NCBI GenBank assembly: GCA_963742585.1
Contig: CAVUMI010000009.1
Location: forward strand, 1,178,001 to 1,242,000
Reading direction: 5' to 3'
DNA: 64,000 bases
Source: JACDEA01 sp963742585
GTDB lineage: Bacteria; Actinomycetota; Acidimicrobiia; Acidimicrobiales; JACDEA01
The notes below the pieces were generated by a model. The model was given only the letters and a program-made list of their open reading frames with translations. It had not been told where the DNA came from and did not search any database. Positions 19,696-27,790 of this stretch are shown here, piece by piece. Positions within the stretch are counted from its first letter, which is position 1. Each line of letters opens with the position of its first letter. Position numbers and translations under genes: made by a program.

Positions 19696-21828
19696 CTACA
19701 TGAAGCCGAACGGGGGTCGCCAGAGGTGGAAGAACGCCCGCCCGACGACCAGGTTGCGCTTCATGGGCCCGAAGAACCGGCTGTCGGCCGAGTTCAGCCG
19801 GTTGTCGCCCATCACCCAGTAGCTCCCGGCCGGCACCTTCTGCCGGCTGACGCCCTCGGTGCGGGTCCCGGCCCTGAGGTAGCGCTCAGGCAGCGGGCTG
19901 TCGTTCACGAAGAGCTTGCCGTCGCGGGATTCCACTGTTTCGCCAGGCAGGGCGACCACCCGCTTGATCAGCGTCCGTTCGTTCAGGAACGGGAGCGGGC
20001 GGTCGAAGACCACGACATCGCCGCGGTTGATGTCGTGCAGCCGGTAGCTGAGCTTGCTGACCAGGACGCGGTCGCCCGGCTCGAGATACGGCGCCATCGA
20101 TCCCGTCGGAATGGTGAACGAGGCCATCACGAACGACCGGAGGAGCAGGAACAGCACGAACATGGCGACCAGCGTTCCGCCCCATTCGAGGGCGTTCCGC
20201 CGCGTTCGCCGCCGGTCGGCCTCGGTTCCGGCGACGAACCGCTGCTCGAGCCACCTGACGGGCCGGGGCGGCGGGGGCGCGGTGACGACGACTCCTGACG
20301 CCCCGGAGATGTGGCTGTTCACCCGACTCCGTGCCTGCTTACCCGCTTCCGTCGAGGCGGTCCCGCCACGACACACCACGACGACGCCGTCGCTCGCGCT
20401 CATGGCGGCGGTGGCCGACCCGTTGGCCGTGGCGATGGCGGACGCCTTCAGAACCACGACATCGGCCAGCGCCCGGCCCTCACGGACGATGCGCGCCAGC
20501 CCTTCAGGCGTGAACTCCTGCTCGTAAGGAAACTCCCCACCGGGAGCAAACAGCACCCCGGGAATCGACGTTGCCCGGCAAACGTCCGCCAGGTGCGTCC
20601 GGCCGGCCAGCACGTCGCTCACACCCGGGCCTTCACCGTGCGGCTCGCCGGTCGGCGCCTCGCAGTCCAGGATCAGCGCCTGCATCCCCGATCTGGCCGC
20701 CGCGGCGGCCAGATCGACGGCCACCACGTTGCTGTCGTCGAGCTCGGTGGTGAGGGGGGCAACCGTCAGCGCGACGCCGCCAGGCACGGTGGGCACCACG
20801 AAGGACACGAGCTGGCTGGCCGGCCGCGGCGGTAGGCGCCGTTGCAGGTCGGCGAGGACACTCCGGTATCGCTTGGCCCGCACCCCATTCGCGTCGCCGC
20901 CCGGGGGTTCGCCCTCGAACGGCGCATCGACCACCGCCAAAACCGGGAGGCCTAGCCCAGCCGCCTCATCGGCCAGCCGCGTGTCGAACCGATCGACGAA
21001 TAAGGCCAGACCCACCGCACCTGCGCCGAGCACGAGGAGCGTGAGGAGCCATCCCAACCATGCGGGGACGGCGGCGGCGACTCCCGAACCCACCACGTGC
21101 GCCTGCGCCTGTTGCAGGGACAGGACACCGGTCACCCCTTCGCCCGCGGTCAGGTCCTGCGCCTCCTGGCGGGCCCGGGCCGCCTCCGCATCGAGGCCCG
21201 CCTCGGTCAGTTCGGCCGCACGGTCGTTGGCGGCCTCGATTGCGGCTTGGCGTCCGCTGGCGCGTGCCTGGTCGACCTGGTTGATCAGCTCTTCACCGAC
21301 CGCGTCCGCCAGCGCCTCCGCCTGCGCCGGTGAGTGCCGCCGCGCCGTGACGCCGATGACGCCTGACCCGTCGTCGGCCGAGGCACGGACTTCGCTGATC
21401 AATGCCCGGACGTCGCCGTCGTAGCCCAGCTTGGCGGCCACGCCCTTCATGACCTGCTCGCTGGTGGCGAGGGCCGCCACCGCCTTCGGTTTCAGGAGGA
21501 ATTGGTCCTTACCAGCCGAATCGCCCCCGGCGTCGTTCGAGGATGGCACCCGGGCCGCAGGCGCGTTCAAGAGGACGTGGCTGGCCTCATACGCCTTCAC
21601 GCCCCAGGCAGGGCCCAAGAGGAGACTCGCCAGCAGACCGCTCACGAGTACGGCCGCCGCAACCGCCCAACGGCGAGCGACGACTTGAGCTCTGCGGGAG
21701 GTCTTCAGCCTGCTCCTCGATTGGACGAACGGACGTGCCCGCGGCCATGCTACCGGCGCCGTTTCTGTACCGTCCGTAACGCTCTCGGTGAGCCGTTGAG
21801 GGTGATTGACACTGACAGTGCGGTTCAC
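19696..21828 (-). CDS. Fusion: Wzz-like chain-length domain + BY-kinase-like domain + signal peptidase I
   Basis: One uninterrupted frame of about 710 residues. Residues 54-73 and 255-278 are membrane helices flanking an Ala-rich extracytoplasmic helical domain (75-254), the layout of Wzz/polysaccharide co-polymerases. Residues 285-515 resemble the cytoplasmic tyrosine-kinase (MinD-like) partner (ALILDCEAP, ADVVVLKASA, VVVVCRGGTAS), but the Walker A lysine motif is missing where VPTVPGGVALTVAPL stands, so it is probably not an active kinase. Residues 552-569 are a third helix followed by a complete S26 signal peptidase: FTIPTGSM with Ser577, LIKRVVALPGE with Lys622, and GDNRLNSADSR. GTG 21828 is the best start; the frame is open further upstream, where it is antisense to the Gly-rich gene. 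It should cleave signal peptides, perhaps tied to glycan export. Confidence 0.85.
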   Translation of the reverse strand: MNRTVSVNHPQRLTESVTDGTETAPVAWPRARPFVQSRSRLKTSRRAQVVARRWAVAAAVLVSGLLASLLLGPAWGVKAYEASHVLLNAPAARVPSSNDAGGDSAGKDQFLLKPKAVAALATSEQVMKGVAAKLGYDGDVRALISEVRASADDGSGVIGVTARRHSPAQAEALADAVGEELINQVDQARASGRQAAIEAANDRAAELTEAGLDAEAARARQEAQDLTAGEGVTGVLSLQQAQAHVVGSGVAAAVPAWLGWLLTLLVLGAGAVGLALFVDRFDTRLADEAAGLGLPVLAVVDAPFEGEPPGGDANGVRAKRYRSVLADLQRRLPPRPASQLVSFVVPTVPGGVALTVAPLTTELDDSNVVAVDLAAAAARSGMQALILDCEAPTGEPHGEGPGVSDVLAGRTHLADVCRATSIPGVLFAPGGEFPYEQEFTPEGLARIVREGRALADVVVLKASAIATANGSATAAMSASDGVVVVCRGGTASTEAGKQARSRVNSHISGASGVVVTAPPPPRPVRWLEQRFVAGTEADRRRTRRNALEWGGTLVAMFVLFLLLRSFVMASFTIPTGSMAPYLEPGDRVLVSKLSYRLHDINRGDVVVFDRPLPFLNERTLIKRVVALPGETVESRDGKLFVNDSPLPERYLRAGTRTEGVSRQKVPAGSYWVMGDNRLNSADSRFFGPMKRNLVVGRAFFHLWRPPFGFM

Positions 21829-21834
21829 TACCTT
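21806..21834 (+). promoter_or_regulatory. Sigma70-type promoter of first Gly/Asn-rich gene
   Basis: TTGACA at 21806-21811, a 17-base spacer and TACCTT at 21829-21834, a near-consensus vegetative promoter. The same layout, with the shared TGATTGACA core, is found 500 bases downstream before the paralogous gene. It overlaps the start region of the divergent signal-peptidase fusion gene, so transcription of the two may interfere. Confidence 0.65.
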
Positions 21835-21886
21835 GTGCCCAGCCTCTCGTGGACCGGGGGGGCGGATCCGATCCAGAAGGAGCAAT

Positions 21887-22285
21887 ATGCAAAGGAAGTT
21901 CGTAGTGGCGGCGGTTGGGGCCCTCAGCCTCACTGGCGCTGTCTCCGGCATCGCGTTCGCCGGCAACGGCGGTCCCGGTGGCGCAGGCGGCATCAACCTG
22001 AACCTGGGTATCCCGATTGGTGGCGCGGGCGCGGGCGGCGGCACCGCCAACAACAACGCAACCTCGGACAACTCCAACGGTTGCGCCGGAAACCAGAACG
22101 GCCAGGCTGCGGCATGTAACGGCACCTCCAACAGCCGCTCGGCTGGCTTCGCGGCCAACGGCGGTAACGGTGGCAAGGCTGGTGGCGTGAAGAACGGCAG
22201 CAACGTCAGCAACGGCGGCGGCGGCGGCAACAACCGCGAGACCCGTGTGCGTAGTAGGGGAGTGGCCCCCGGCTTCTTCGGCTAG
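21887..22285 (+). CDS. Secreted Gly/Asn-rich protein, tandem copy 1
   Basis: 132 residues. A Sec signal peptide (FVVAAVGALSLTGAVSGIAF, cleavage predicted after AFA) is followed by a low-complexity Gly/Asn/Ala mature part: GNGGPGGAGGINLNLGIPIG, then GGTANNNATSDNSN, two Cys eleven residues apart (GCAGNQNGQAAACNG), SRSAGFAANGGNGGKAGG, and a basic tail ending RGVAPGFFG. Strong ribosome site AGAAGGAG 4 bases before ATG 21887. Long 5' leader of about 45 bases. Likely a surface or matrix structural protein; no family recognised. Strongly similar to the next gene. Confidence 0.75.
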   Translation: MQRKFVVAAVGALSLTGAVSGIAFAGNGGPGGAGGINLNLGIPIGGAGAGGGTANNNATSDNSNGCAGNQNGQAAACNGTSNSRSAGFAANGGNGGKAGGVKNGSNVSNGGGGGNNRETRVRSRGVAPGFFG

Positions 22286-22305
22286 TCCGAAGCGTCGTTG
22301 GGTGA

Positions 22306-22334
22306 TTGACACCCTGAGTCCATACAAATAGTTT
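22306..22334 (+). promoter_or_regulatory. Duplicated sigma70-type promoter of second Gly/Asn-rich gene
   Basis: TTGACA at 22306-22311, 17-base spacer, TAGTTT at 22329-22334. The flanking GGTGATTGACA and the downstream leader (CAGCCTCTYGTGGACYG) match the first copy, showing that promoter, leader and gene were duplicated as a unit. Having its own promoter, the second gene can be expressed independently. Confidence 0.65.
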
Positions 22335-22393
22335 TTCGCCAGCCTCTTGTGGACTGAGGGGGCGGAACCAATCCCGAAGGGAACACAACCAGA

Positions 22394-22801
22394 ATGATCA
22401 ACAAGAAATTCGTAGTGGCAGCGGTCGGGGCCCTCAGCCTTACAGGGGCGGCTTCCGGCATCGCGTTCGCCGGCAACGGCGGTCCCGGTGGCGCAGGCGG
22501 CATCAACTTGAACCTGGGTATCCCGATTGGTGGCGCGGGCGCGGGCGGCGGCACCGCCAACAACAACGCAACCGCGGACAACAGCAACTCATGCGCGGGC
22601 GACCAGAATGGTGGCCAGAGCGCATGTGACGGAACCTCCAACAGCCGCTCGGCTGGCTTCGCGGCCAACGGCGGTAACGGTGGCAAGGCTGGTGGCGTGA
22701 GGAACGGCAGCAACCGGGCAGACGGTGGCAATGGCGGCGCCAACCGCGAAGCCCGCATCCGTCGCACCACTACGGGTGGCGGCCTCTTCGGCGGTCTGTA
22801 A
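22394..22801 (+). CDS. Secreted Gly/Asn-rich protein, tandem copy 2
   Basis: 135 residues, paralogue of the preceding gene. The signal peptide (KKFVVAAVGALSLTGAASG) and first 30 mature residues are nearly identical to copy 1. The Cys pair is kept (SCAGDQNGGQSACDG) but its surroundings and the basic tail (NREARIRRTTTGGGLFGGL) have diverged, which argues for selection rather than a recent copying artefact. Ribosome site GAAGGGAA before ATG 22394. Followed by a strong hairpin terminator, so the two genes form a self-contained block. Confidence 0.75.
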   Translation: MINKKFVVAAVGALSLTGAASGIAFAGNGGPGGAGGINLNLGIPIGGAGAGGGTANNNATADNSNSCAGDQNGGQSACDGTSNSRSAGFAANGGNGGKAGGVRNGSNRADGGNGGANREARIRRTTTGGGLFGGL

Positions 22802-22817
22802 GCCACATCAAGACATT

Positions 22818-22847
22818 GAAAGTGGCCCCCTTCGGGGGGCCACTTTC
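22818..22847 (+). terminator. Perfect 13-bp stem with TTCG loop
   Basis: GAAAGTGGCCCCC (22818-22830), loop TTCG, GGGGGCCACTTTC (22835-22847): a perfect 13-bp hairpin with an extra-stable UUCG tetraloop, 16 bases after the second Gly/Asn-rich gene and just before pgsA. There is no U-tract, which is common for high-GC actinobacterial terminators. Confidence 0.75.
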
Positions 22848-22853
22848 GCGTTC

Positions 22854-23459
22854 ATGGTGCAGTACGGTCGGCCAGTGGCCACGCGAGATGACCGGATTCT
22901 CACGGTGCCGAACGCGATCTCCGTCGTGCGCCTGTTCTGTGTGCCGCTGTTCTTGTTCCTGCTCTTCGGGCGCGACGACCGGGCGGGCGCAGCCTGGCTG
23001 CTGGCCGCGCTCGGCGCGACCGATTGGATCGACGGTTACATCGCCCGCCACTTCGATCAGGTGTCGACGCTGGGCAAGGTGCTCGACCCGGTGGCCGATC
23101 GGATCCTGTTGTTGACCGCAGCGGTTGCGCTCATCATCGATCAGGCGATACCGACGTGGCTCGCCGTCGCGGTTCTCGCGCGTGAAGCCCTGGTGAGCGC
23201 CGCCGTACTCGCGCTAGCCGCCATGGGCGCCCGCCGCATCGATGTGCAGTGGGCCGGGAAGGCCGGGACGCTCGCGCTCATGGTCGCCCTGCCGCTTTTC
23301 CTTATCAGCCACTCCACTGTGAGCTGGCGGGACCAAGCGGGTGCGCTGGCCTGGATGTTCGCCATCCCCGGACTCGTGCTCGGTTGGTATGCCGCGGTCA
23401 CGTACATACCCCTGGCCCGGCGTGCCCTCCAGGAGGGCCGGGTAGGTTCCACACCATGA
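22854..23459 (+). CDS. pgsA: CDP-alcohol phosphatidyltransferase (PgsA-type)
   Basis: About 201 residues, five to six membrane helices. The full CDP-alcohol motif DGx2ARx8Gx3Dx3D is present in WIDGYIARHFDQVSTLG continuing to KVLDPVADR. It joins a CDP-diacylglycerol to an alcohol, most likely glycerol 3-phosphate (phosphatidylglycerophosphate) as in mycobacterial pgsA2, which occupies the same place beside DUF881 genes. ATG 22854 is only 7 bases after the hairpin, so an internal start (GTG in PVATRDD) is possible. The stop overlaps a mini-ORF start as ATGA. Confidence 0.87.
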   Translation: MVQYGRPVATRDDRILTVPNAISVVRLFCVPLFLFLLFGRDDRAGAAWLLAALGATDWIDGYIARHFDQVSTLGKVLDPVADRILLLTAAVALIIDQAIPTWLAVAVLAREALVSAAVLALAAMGARRIDVQWAGKAGTLALMVALPLFLISHSTVSWRDQAGALAWMFAIPGLVLGWYAAVTYIPLARRALQEGRVGSTP

Positions 23460-23503
23460 GGGAGTCGGAGGCGAAGCCGGAAGACGACCGGGAGACAGCG
23501 TGA
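23456..23503 (+). CDS. 15-residue mini-ORF bridging pgsA and the sugar nucleotidyltransferase gene
   Basis: ATG 23456 overlaps the pgsA stop (ATGA) and the frame MRESEAKPEDDRETA ends with TGA at 23501-23503, which overlaps the next gene's GTG (GTGA). Its last codons contain CCGGGAGA, which serves as the ribosome site 6 bases before that GTG. 37 of the 40 bases from 23456 match the 41-bp tandem repeat at 54260-54423, which also bridges two genes by ATGA overlaps. Whether the peptide is made or only translation is relayed is unknown. Confidence 0.6.
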   Translation: MRESEAKPEDDRETA

Positions 23504-25989
23504 AGGCGGTGATCATGGCCGGTGGTGAGGGCACCCGCCTGCGGCCGCTGACGTCGAATCAGCCCAAGCCCATGATCCCGTTGGTGAACCGGCCGATGAT
23601 GGAGCACATCGTCAGGTTGCTACGCGACCACGGGTACGACGAGATCGTCGTCACCATCGCCTTTCTCGGGAACGCGATTCGCAACTACTTCGGTGATGGC
23701 ACCGAGTTCGGCGTCCGCATGGTTTACGCCACTGAAGAGACACCGCTGGGCACCGCAGGTTCGGTGCGAAACGCCATGGCCCAACTCGACGATCGCTTCA
23801 TGGTGATCTCGGGTGACGTCCTTACCGACATCGACCTGTCCGCGATAGAGCGCTTCCATGAGGAGAAGGGCGCGCTGGCCACCATCACGCTCAAAGCGAT
23901 GGAGAACCCTCTGGAGTTCGGCATCGTCATCACCCGCGAGGACGGATCGATCGAGCGCTTCCTCGAGAAACCCACATGGGGCCAGGTCTTCAGCGACACC
24001 ATCAACACCGGCATCTACGTGTTCGAACCCGAGATCTTCGACTACATCCCCGACGGGCGGTCGGTGGACTTCTCCGAGGATGTGTTCCCGGCACTGCTCG
24101 AGGCGGGCAAGCCGATCTTCGGTGTCGCGACCGAGGGCTACTGGGAGGACGTCGGAACACTCGAGGCCTATGTAAAAGCACACCATGACGTCATGGACGG
24201 CAAGGTCGAGCTCGACGTGCCGGGTTTCCGGCTGCGCGACAACGTGTGGTTGGGAGAGGGCGCGGAGATCGACCCCGCGGCGCGAGTCGAGGGTCCGTGC
24301 ATCATCGGTGACTACTCGCGCATCGAAGCCGGCGCTCACCTCTCCGACTACACGGTGCTGGGCGCCAACGTCCGTGTCGGTGCCGATGCGTTCGTGCAGC
24401 GCGCGGTGGTGCACGACAACGCGTATCTCGGGCCGGCCGTGCGCCTGCGGGGGTGCGTTGTGGGCCGGTCGAGTGACCTCCGGAGGGGAGCGCGCGCCGA
24501 AGAAGGCGTCGTGCTCGGCGACGAGTGCTTCGTCGGCGAGCACGCGGTCGTCAACCCCGGTGTGAAGGTGTACCCGTTCAAGACCATCGAGCCGGGAGCG
24601 GTCATCAACTCGTCGATCGTGTGGGAGTCGCGCGGCGCGCGTCACCTGTTCGGGCGCAACGGTGTGGCCGGGCTGGCCAACGTCGACATCACGCCCGAAC
24701 TCGCGGTCCGCCTGGCGATGGCGTACGGCACCACGCTTAAGAAGGGCTCGACCGTCACAACCTCGCGCGACTCGAGCCGCGCCGCGCGGGCGCTGAAGCG
24801 CGCGCTCATGGCTGGCCTGAACTCCGCGGGGATCAACGTCGACGACCTCGAGATGGCCAGCGTGCCGGTGACGCGGTTCGAGGTGCGGACGATGCGCAGC
24901 CAGGGCGGCATCACGGTGCGGTTGTCGCATGACGATCCACAGTCGGTGATGATCCGGTTCTTCGACCGCGAAGGCATCGACGTCGACGAGGGGACGCAGC
25001 GCAAGATCGAGCGCCTCTTCTACCGCGAGGACTACCGGCGCGCGCTCGCTGCCGAGATCGGCGACATCGGCTTCGCCCCGCGGGCGTTGGAGTACTACAC
25101 CGCGGCACTGATGGACACGGTGGACGCCGATGCCATCACCAGCTACGGCTTCAAGGTCGTTCTCGACTACGCGTACGGCTCCACCAGTTTTGTGATGCCG
25201 AACGTTCTCGCCAAGCTGGGCGCCGACGTCCTGGCCGTGAACCCGTATGCGTCGACGTCGGGTGCCACGGCCTTCGACCGAGCTACGCACGCCGCACAGG
25301 TGGGCGACCTGGTTCGCGCCTCGGGCGCGCACTTGGGTGCGGTGTTGGATCCGGGTGGCGAACGACTCACCCTCGTGGACGACAGCGGGCGGGTGCTCAC
25401 CGACGATGAGGGCCTCCTGGCGATACTCACGCTGGTGTGCACCGCGCTCGACAAGCCAACCGTCGCCCTACCTGTCTCGGTGAGCCAGGTGGCCGAGCGA
25501 ATCTGCGCGGAGGCCGGGGCCGAGATCATCTGGACCAAGCTGTCAACGTCGCACCTCATGGAGATCTCCCGCTCTGCGGGGGTGGCCTTCGCGGCGAGCC
25601 AGGAAGGTGGCTACATCTTCCCGTCGTTCCTGCCTGCCTACGACGCGGCGGCCACCATGGTCCACCTGCTCGCACTGCTGGCCGAGACCGATCTGCGGCT
25701 CAGCAAGATCACCGAGCAGCTGCCCGCCATCCATGTCTCACACGAGGGAATCGTGACGCCCTGGGAGCAGAAGGGCATGGTCATGCGCACCCTGATCGAG
25801 TGGGGTGCACGCGAGCGCGACCTCGTCCTGGTCGACGGGGTCAAGGTCATGCACGAGGGCGGGTGGGCCCTGGTCCTTCCTGATCCTGAGGAGCCCCTCA
25901 CGCACGTGTGGGCCGAAGCGGCCAGCGATGCCGAGGCTCGTTCGCTGGCGCAGGAGTATGCCCGTCGGATCCGTCAACTGCTGCGGTGA
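23500..25989 (+). CDS. Sugar-1-phosphate nucleotidyltransferase fused to a degenerate phosphomannomutase
   Basis: 829 residues. Residues 1-235: nucleotidyltransferase with AGGEGTRLRPLTSNQPKPM, ISGDVLTDIDL and FLEKPTWGQVFSDTINTGIY. Residues about 245-380: left-handed beta-helix hexapeptide repeats. Residues 385-829: phosphomannomutase/phosphoglucomutase fold. Its active-site serine loop reads TTSRDSSRAARALKRAL instead of TASHNP, and the metal loop reads LDPGGERL instead of DGDxDR, so mutase activity is doubtful. Such fusions are known in actinobacteria and cyanobacteria and usually annotated mannose-1-phosphate guanylyltransferase. It probably supplies GDP-mannose or a related donor for PIM-like lipids or the glycans made by the nearby glycosyltransferases. 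GTG 23500 start. Confidence 0.85.
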   Translation: MKAVIMAGGEGTRLRPLTSNQPKPMIPLVNRPMMEHIVRLLRDHGYDEIVVTIAFLGNAIRNYFGDGTEFGVRMVYATEETPLGTAGSVRNAMAQLDDRFMVISGDVLTDIDLSAIERFHEEKGALATITLKAMENPLEFGIVITREDGSIERFLEKPTWGQVFSDTINTGIYVFEPEIFDYIPDGRSVDFSEDVFPALLEAGKPIFGVATEGYWEDVGTLEAYVKAHHDVMDGKVELDVPGFRLRDNVWLGEGAEIDPAARVEGPCIIGDYSRIEAGAHLSDYTVLGANVRVGADAFVQRAVVHDNAYLGPAVRLRGCVVGRSSDLRRGARAEEGVVLGDECFVGEHAVVNPGVKVYPFKTIEPGAVINSSIVWESRGARHLFGRNGVAGLANVDITPELAVRLAMAYGTTLKKGSTVTTSRDSSRAARALKRALMAGLNSAGINVDDLEMASVPVTRFEVRTMRSQGGITVRLSHDDPQSVMIRFFDREGIDVDEGTQRKIERLFYREDYRRALAAEIGDIGFAPRALEYYTAALMDTVDADAITSYGFKVVLDYAYGSTSFVMPNVLAKLGADVLAVNPYASTSGATAFDRATHAAQVGDLVRASGAHLGAVLDPGGERLTLVDDSGRVLTDDEGLLAILTLVCTALDKPTVALPVSVSQVAERICAEAGAEIIWTKLSTSHLMEISRSAGVAFAASQEGGYIFPSFLPAYDAAATMVHLLALLAETDLRLSKITEQLPAIHVSHEGIVTPWEQKGMVMRTLIEWGARERDLVLVDGVKVMHEGGWALVLPDPEEPLTHVWAEAASDAEARSLAQEYARRIRQLLR

Positions 25990-26697
25990 ACCGCACGAGT
26001 CCCGCGCTGGTGGCGGTTCTCGCGGTCCTGGGCTTCCTGCTCGTGACGACTGCCAACTCGGCGCGGGCAGACCGCGAGGCCGCCGAACCCCGCAAGGGCG
26101 AGTTGATCACCCTGATCGAGTCGCGACGCTCGCAGGTCGGCGACCTCGACGCCGCGGTGGCCAACCTCCGCGCGCAGGTAACCGCTGCCGAACGCCGCGC
26201 CGCCCGGGAGTCACAGGTTGGCCAGGCCGAGACTGCGGCCGCGCAGCAGCTGGCCATGCAGGCCGGCACGGTTGCGCTCCGCGGCAAGGGTGTGACCGTC
26301 CGCTTGGCCGGCGCCGATCGGCCGGCACGCTCGCCCGACGACCAGAGCGCCGGCGAGATCCATGATGTCGACGTGCAGCTAATCGTCAACGCGCTGTTCG
26401 GAGGCGGGCGCCGAGGCGCTGGCGGTCAATGGCAACCGGGTCGTGGCGACGACTGCCATCCGGTCCGCCGGTGACACGCTCGTCGTCAACTTCCGGCCGC
26501 TACGCCCGCCATACCGCATCGACGCGATCGGCGCCGATCTCGCCCGGTTTGAGGAGAGCGAGATCGCGGAACGGTTCCGGCAGTGGACCAAGTTGTTCGG
26601 GCTGACCTTCTCGGCGCGGCGCTCCACCAACTTGACCGTTCCGGCCTTTGCCGGCCGCGTCGCGATCGCGACTGCGTTGCCGGCTGGGGGCGGCTGA
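25986..26697 (+). CDS. DUF881 protein, copy 1 (one frameshift)
   Basis: N-terminal membrane helix (LVAVLAVLGFLLVTTAN), a coiled coil (LIESRRSQVGDLDAAVANL), then the DUF881 core (GKGVTVRLAGADRP, VDVQLIVNALF, GGAEALAVNGNRV, PPYRIDAIGA). One indel near 26400. GTG 25986 overlaps the preceding stop. DUF881 proteins flank Sbp in actinobacteria and are thought to act at the cell envelope or division; function unproven. About 237 residues. Confidence 0.85.
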
Positions 26698-26698
26698 G

Positions 26699-27025
26699 AT
26701 GCTGGCGTTTCTCGGGCTTCTCGTCGGGGCGCTCCTGGCGTTCCTGCTGCGCCCGACCGTCCCGCAGGAGATGTCGCGCTACCTGGCGATGGCCGTCATC
26801 GCCGCCATCGACGCGTCACTCGGCGGCCTGCGGGCCTATCTCGAGCGCACGTTTAACGACCGCGTCTTCGTGTTGGCCTTCCTTTCGAACGCCGCCGTCG
26901 CCGCGTTGCTCGTCTGGATCGGCGACCAACTCGGTGTCGATCTCACGACGGCGGTCGCGGTTGTCTTCGGCGTTCGTATCTTCCAGAACCTCGCCGCACT
27001 ACGACGCAGGGTGTTCGGCGGATGA
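26699..27025 (+). CDS. sbp: Small basic protein Sbp (DUF1290)
   Basis: 108 residues with three hydrophobic segments: MLAFLGLLVGALLAFLL, then YLAMAVIAAIDASLGGLRAY and FLSNAAVAALLVWIGDQLG. This length and pattern, and the position between two DUF881 genes, identify Sbp/DUF1290, a conserved membrane protein of Gram-positives first named near Bacillus ftsA-ftsZ. ATG 26699 is one base after the upstream stop; the end overlaps the next ATG (ATGA). Confidence 0.88.
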   Translation: MLAFLGLLVGALLAFLLRPTVPQEMSRYLAMAVIAAIDASLGGLRAYLERTFNDRVFVLAFLSNAAVAALLVWIGDQLGVDLTTAVAVVFGVRIFQNLAALRRRVFGG

Positions 27026-27761
27026 CCGCCCCCGTAGCGCTGCCGGTCAGCCGGGCCCGGCGCGTGTTCGGACGCTTTGGTGGGCCGGTCGTTGTGGTCG
27101 TGCTGACCGCGGTCATGGGGTTCCTGTTGATCGGCCAGCTCCGCGGGACCGAGCGCTTTCGCCGCCGCCTCGAAGCCGAGTCAGAAGGCGACTTGACCCG
27201 CATCCTCGCGTCGCTCACCACCGAAGCCGACTCGCTGCGGGACGAGGTGAGCGCGTTGAAGCTGCAGCTGGTGCGGCTCGAAACCAGCAGCGCCCGGGAC
27301 CAAGCGGGCGTCGATGCGGCCGACGACCAGCTGCGCGCCCTCCAGGTGCTGGCCGGCACAGTCCCGGTGACAGGACCGGGCTTGGTGGTTACCGTTGAGG
27401 ATCCCGCGAGGTGCGGTCGGATACGACACCCTCATCGACATCGTGCAGGAGCTGCGCGACGCCGGCGCCGAGGCAATCGGAATCAACGGGCAGCGGGTCG
27501 GCGCCGCCTCCGCGTTTGCCAGCCGCCGCGACGGAGTGTCACTCGACGGAACGGCACTGGAGTCCGCCATACCGGATCATGGCCATCGGGCCGGCGACGA
27601 CGCTCGAAGGTGGGCTCAAGATCCCCGGCGGCGCCTCGGATGCGCTCGACTCTCTACCTGGTGTTCACGTCGAGGTCGAACGCACCGCGAAGGTGGACCT
27701 GCCCGCCCTGGCCCGCCCACCGGCGTTCAGCGCCGCCCGTCCGGTAGTTTCACGTGAGTGA
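27022..27761 (+). CDS. DUF881 protein, copy 2 (two frameshifts)
   Basis: Membrane helix (VVVVVLTAVMGFLLIGQL), coiled coil (SLTTEADSLRDEVSALKLQL) and DUF881 core with VTGPGLVVTVEDP, YDTLIDIVQELRDAGAEAIG, INGQRVGAASAF and YRIMAIGPATTLEGGLKIPG. Indels near 27405 and 27570. Together with copy 1 and Sbp it reproduces the order seen upstream of gcvH in M. tuberculosis. About 246 residues. Confidence 0.87.
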
Positions 27762-27790
27762 GCGCTAGCGAACCAACCAGGAGGCAGAGC

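Noticed and set aside
21829..22806. Long Pro/Leu-rich minus-strand frames over the Gly/Asn-rich genes
   Set aside because: They are antisense to the two secreted genes, which have promoters, ribosome sites and signal peptides; the minus frames only reflect codon bias.
23500..25989. Plain mannose-1-phosphate guanylyltransferase gene symbol (manC)
   Set aside because: Donor base and sugar cannot be read from the sequence; GDP-mannose is only the usual annotation.
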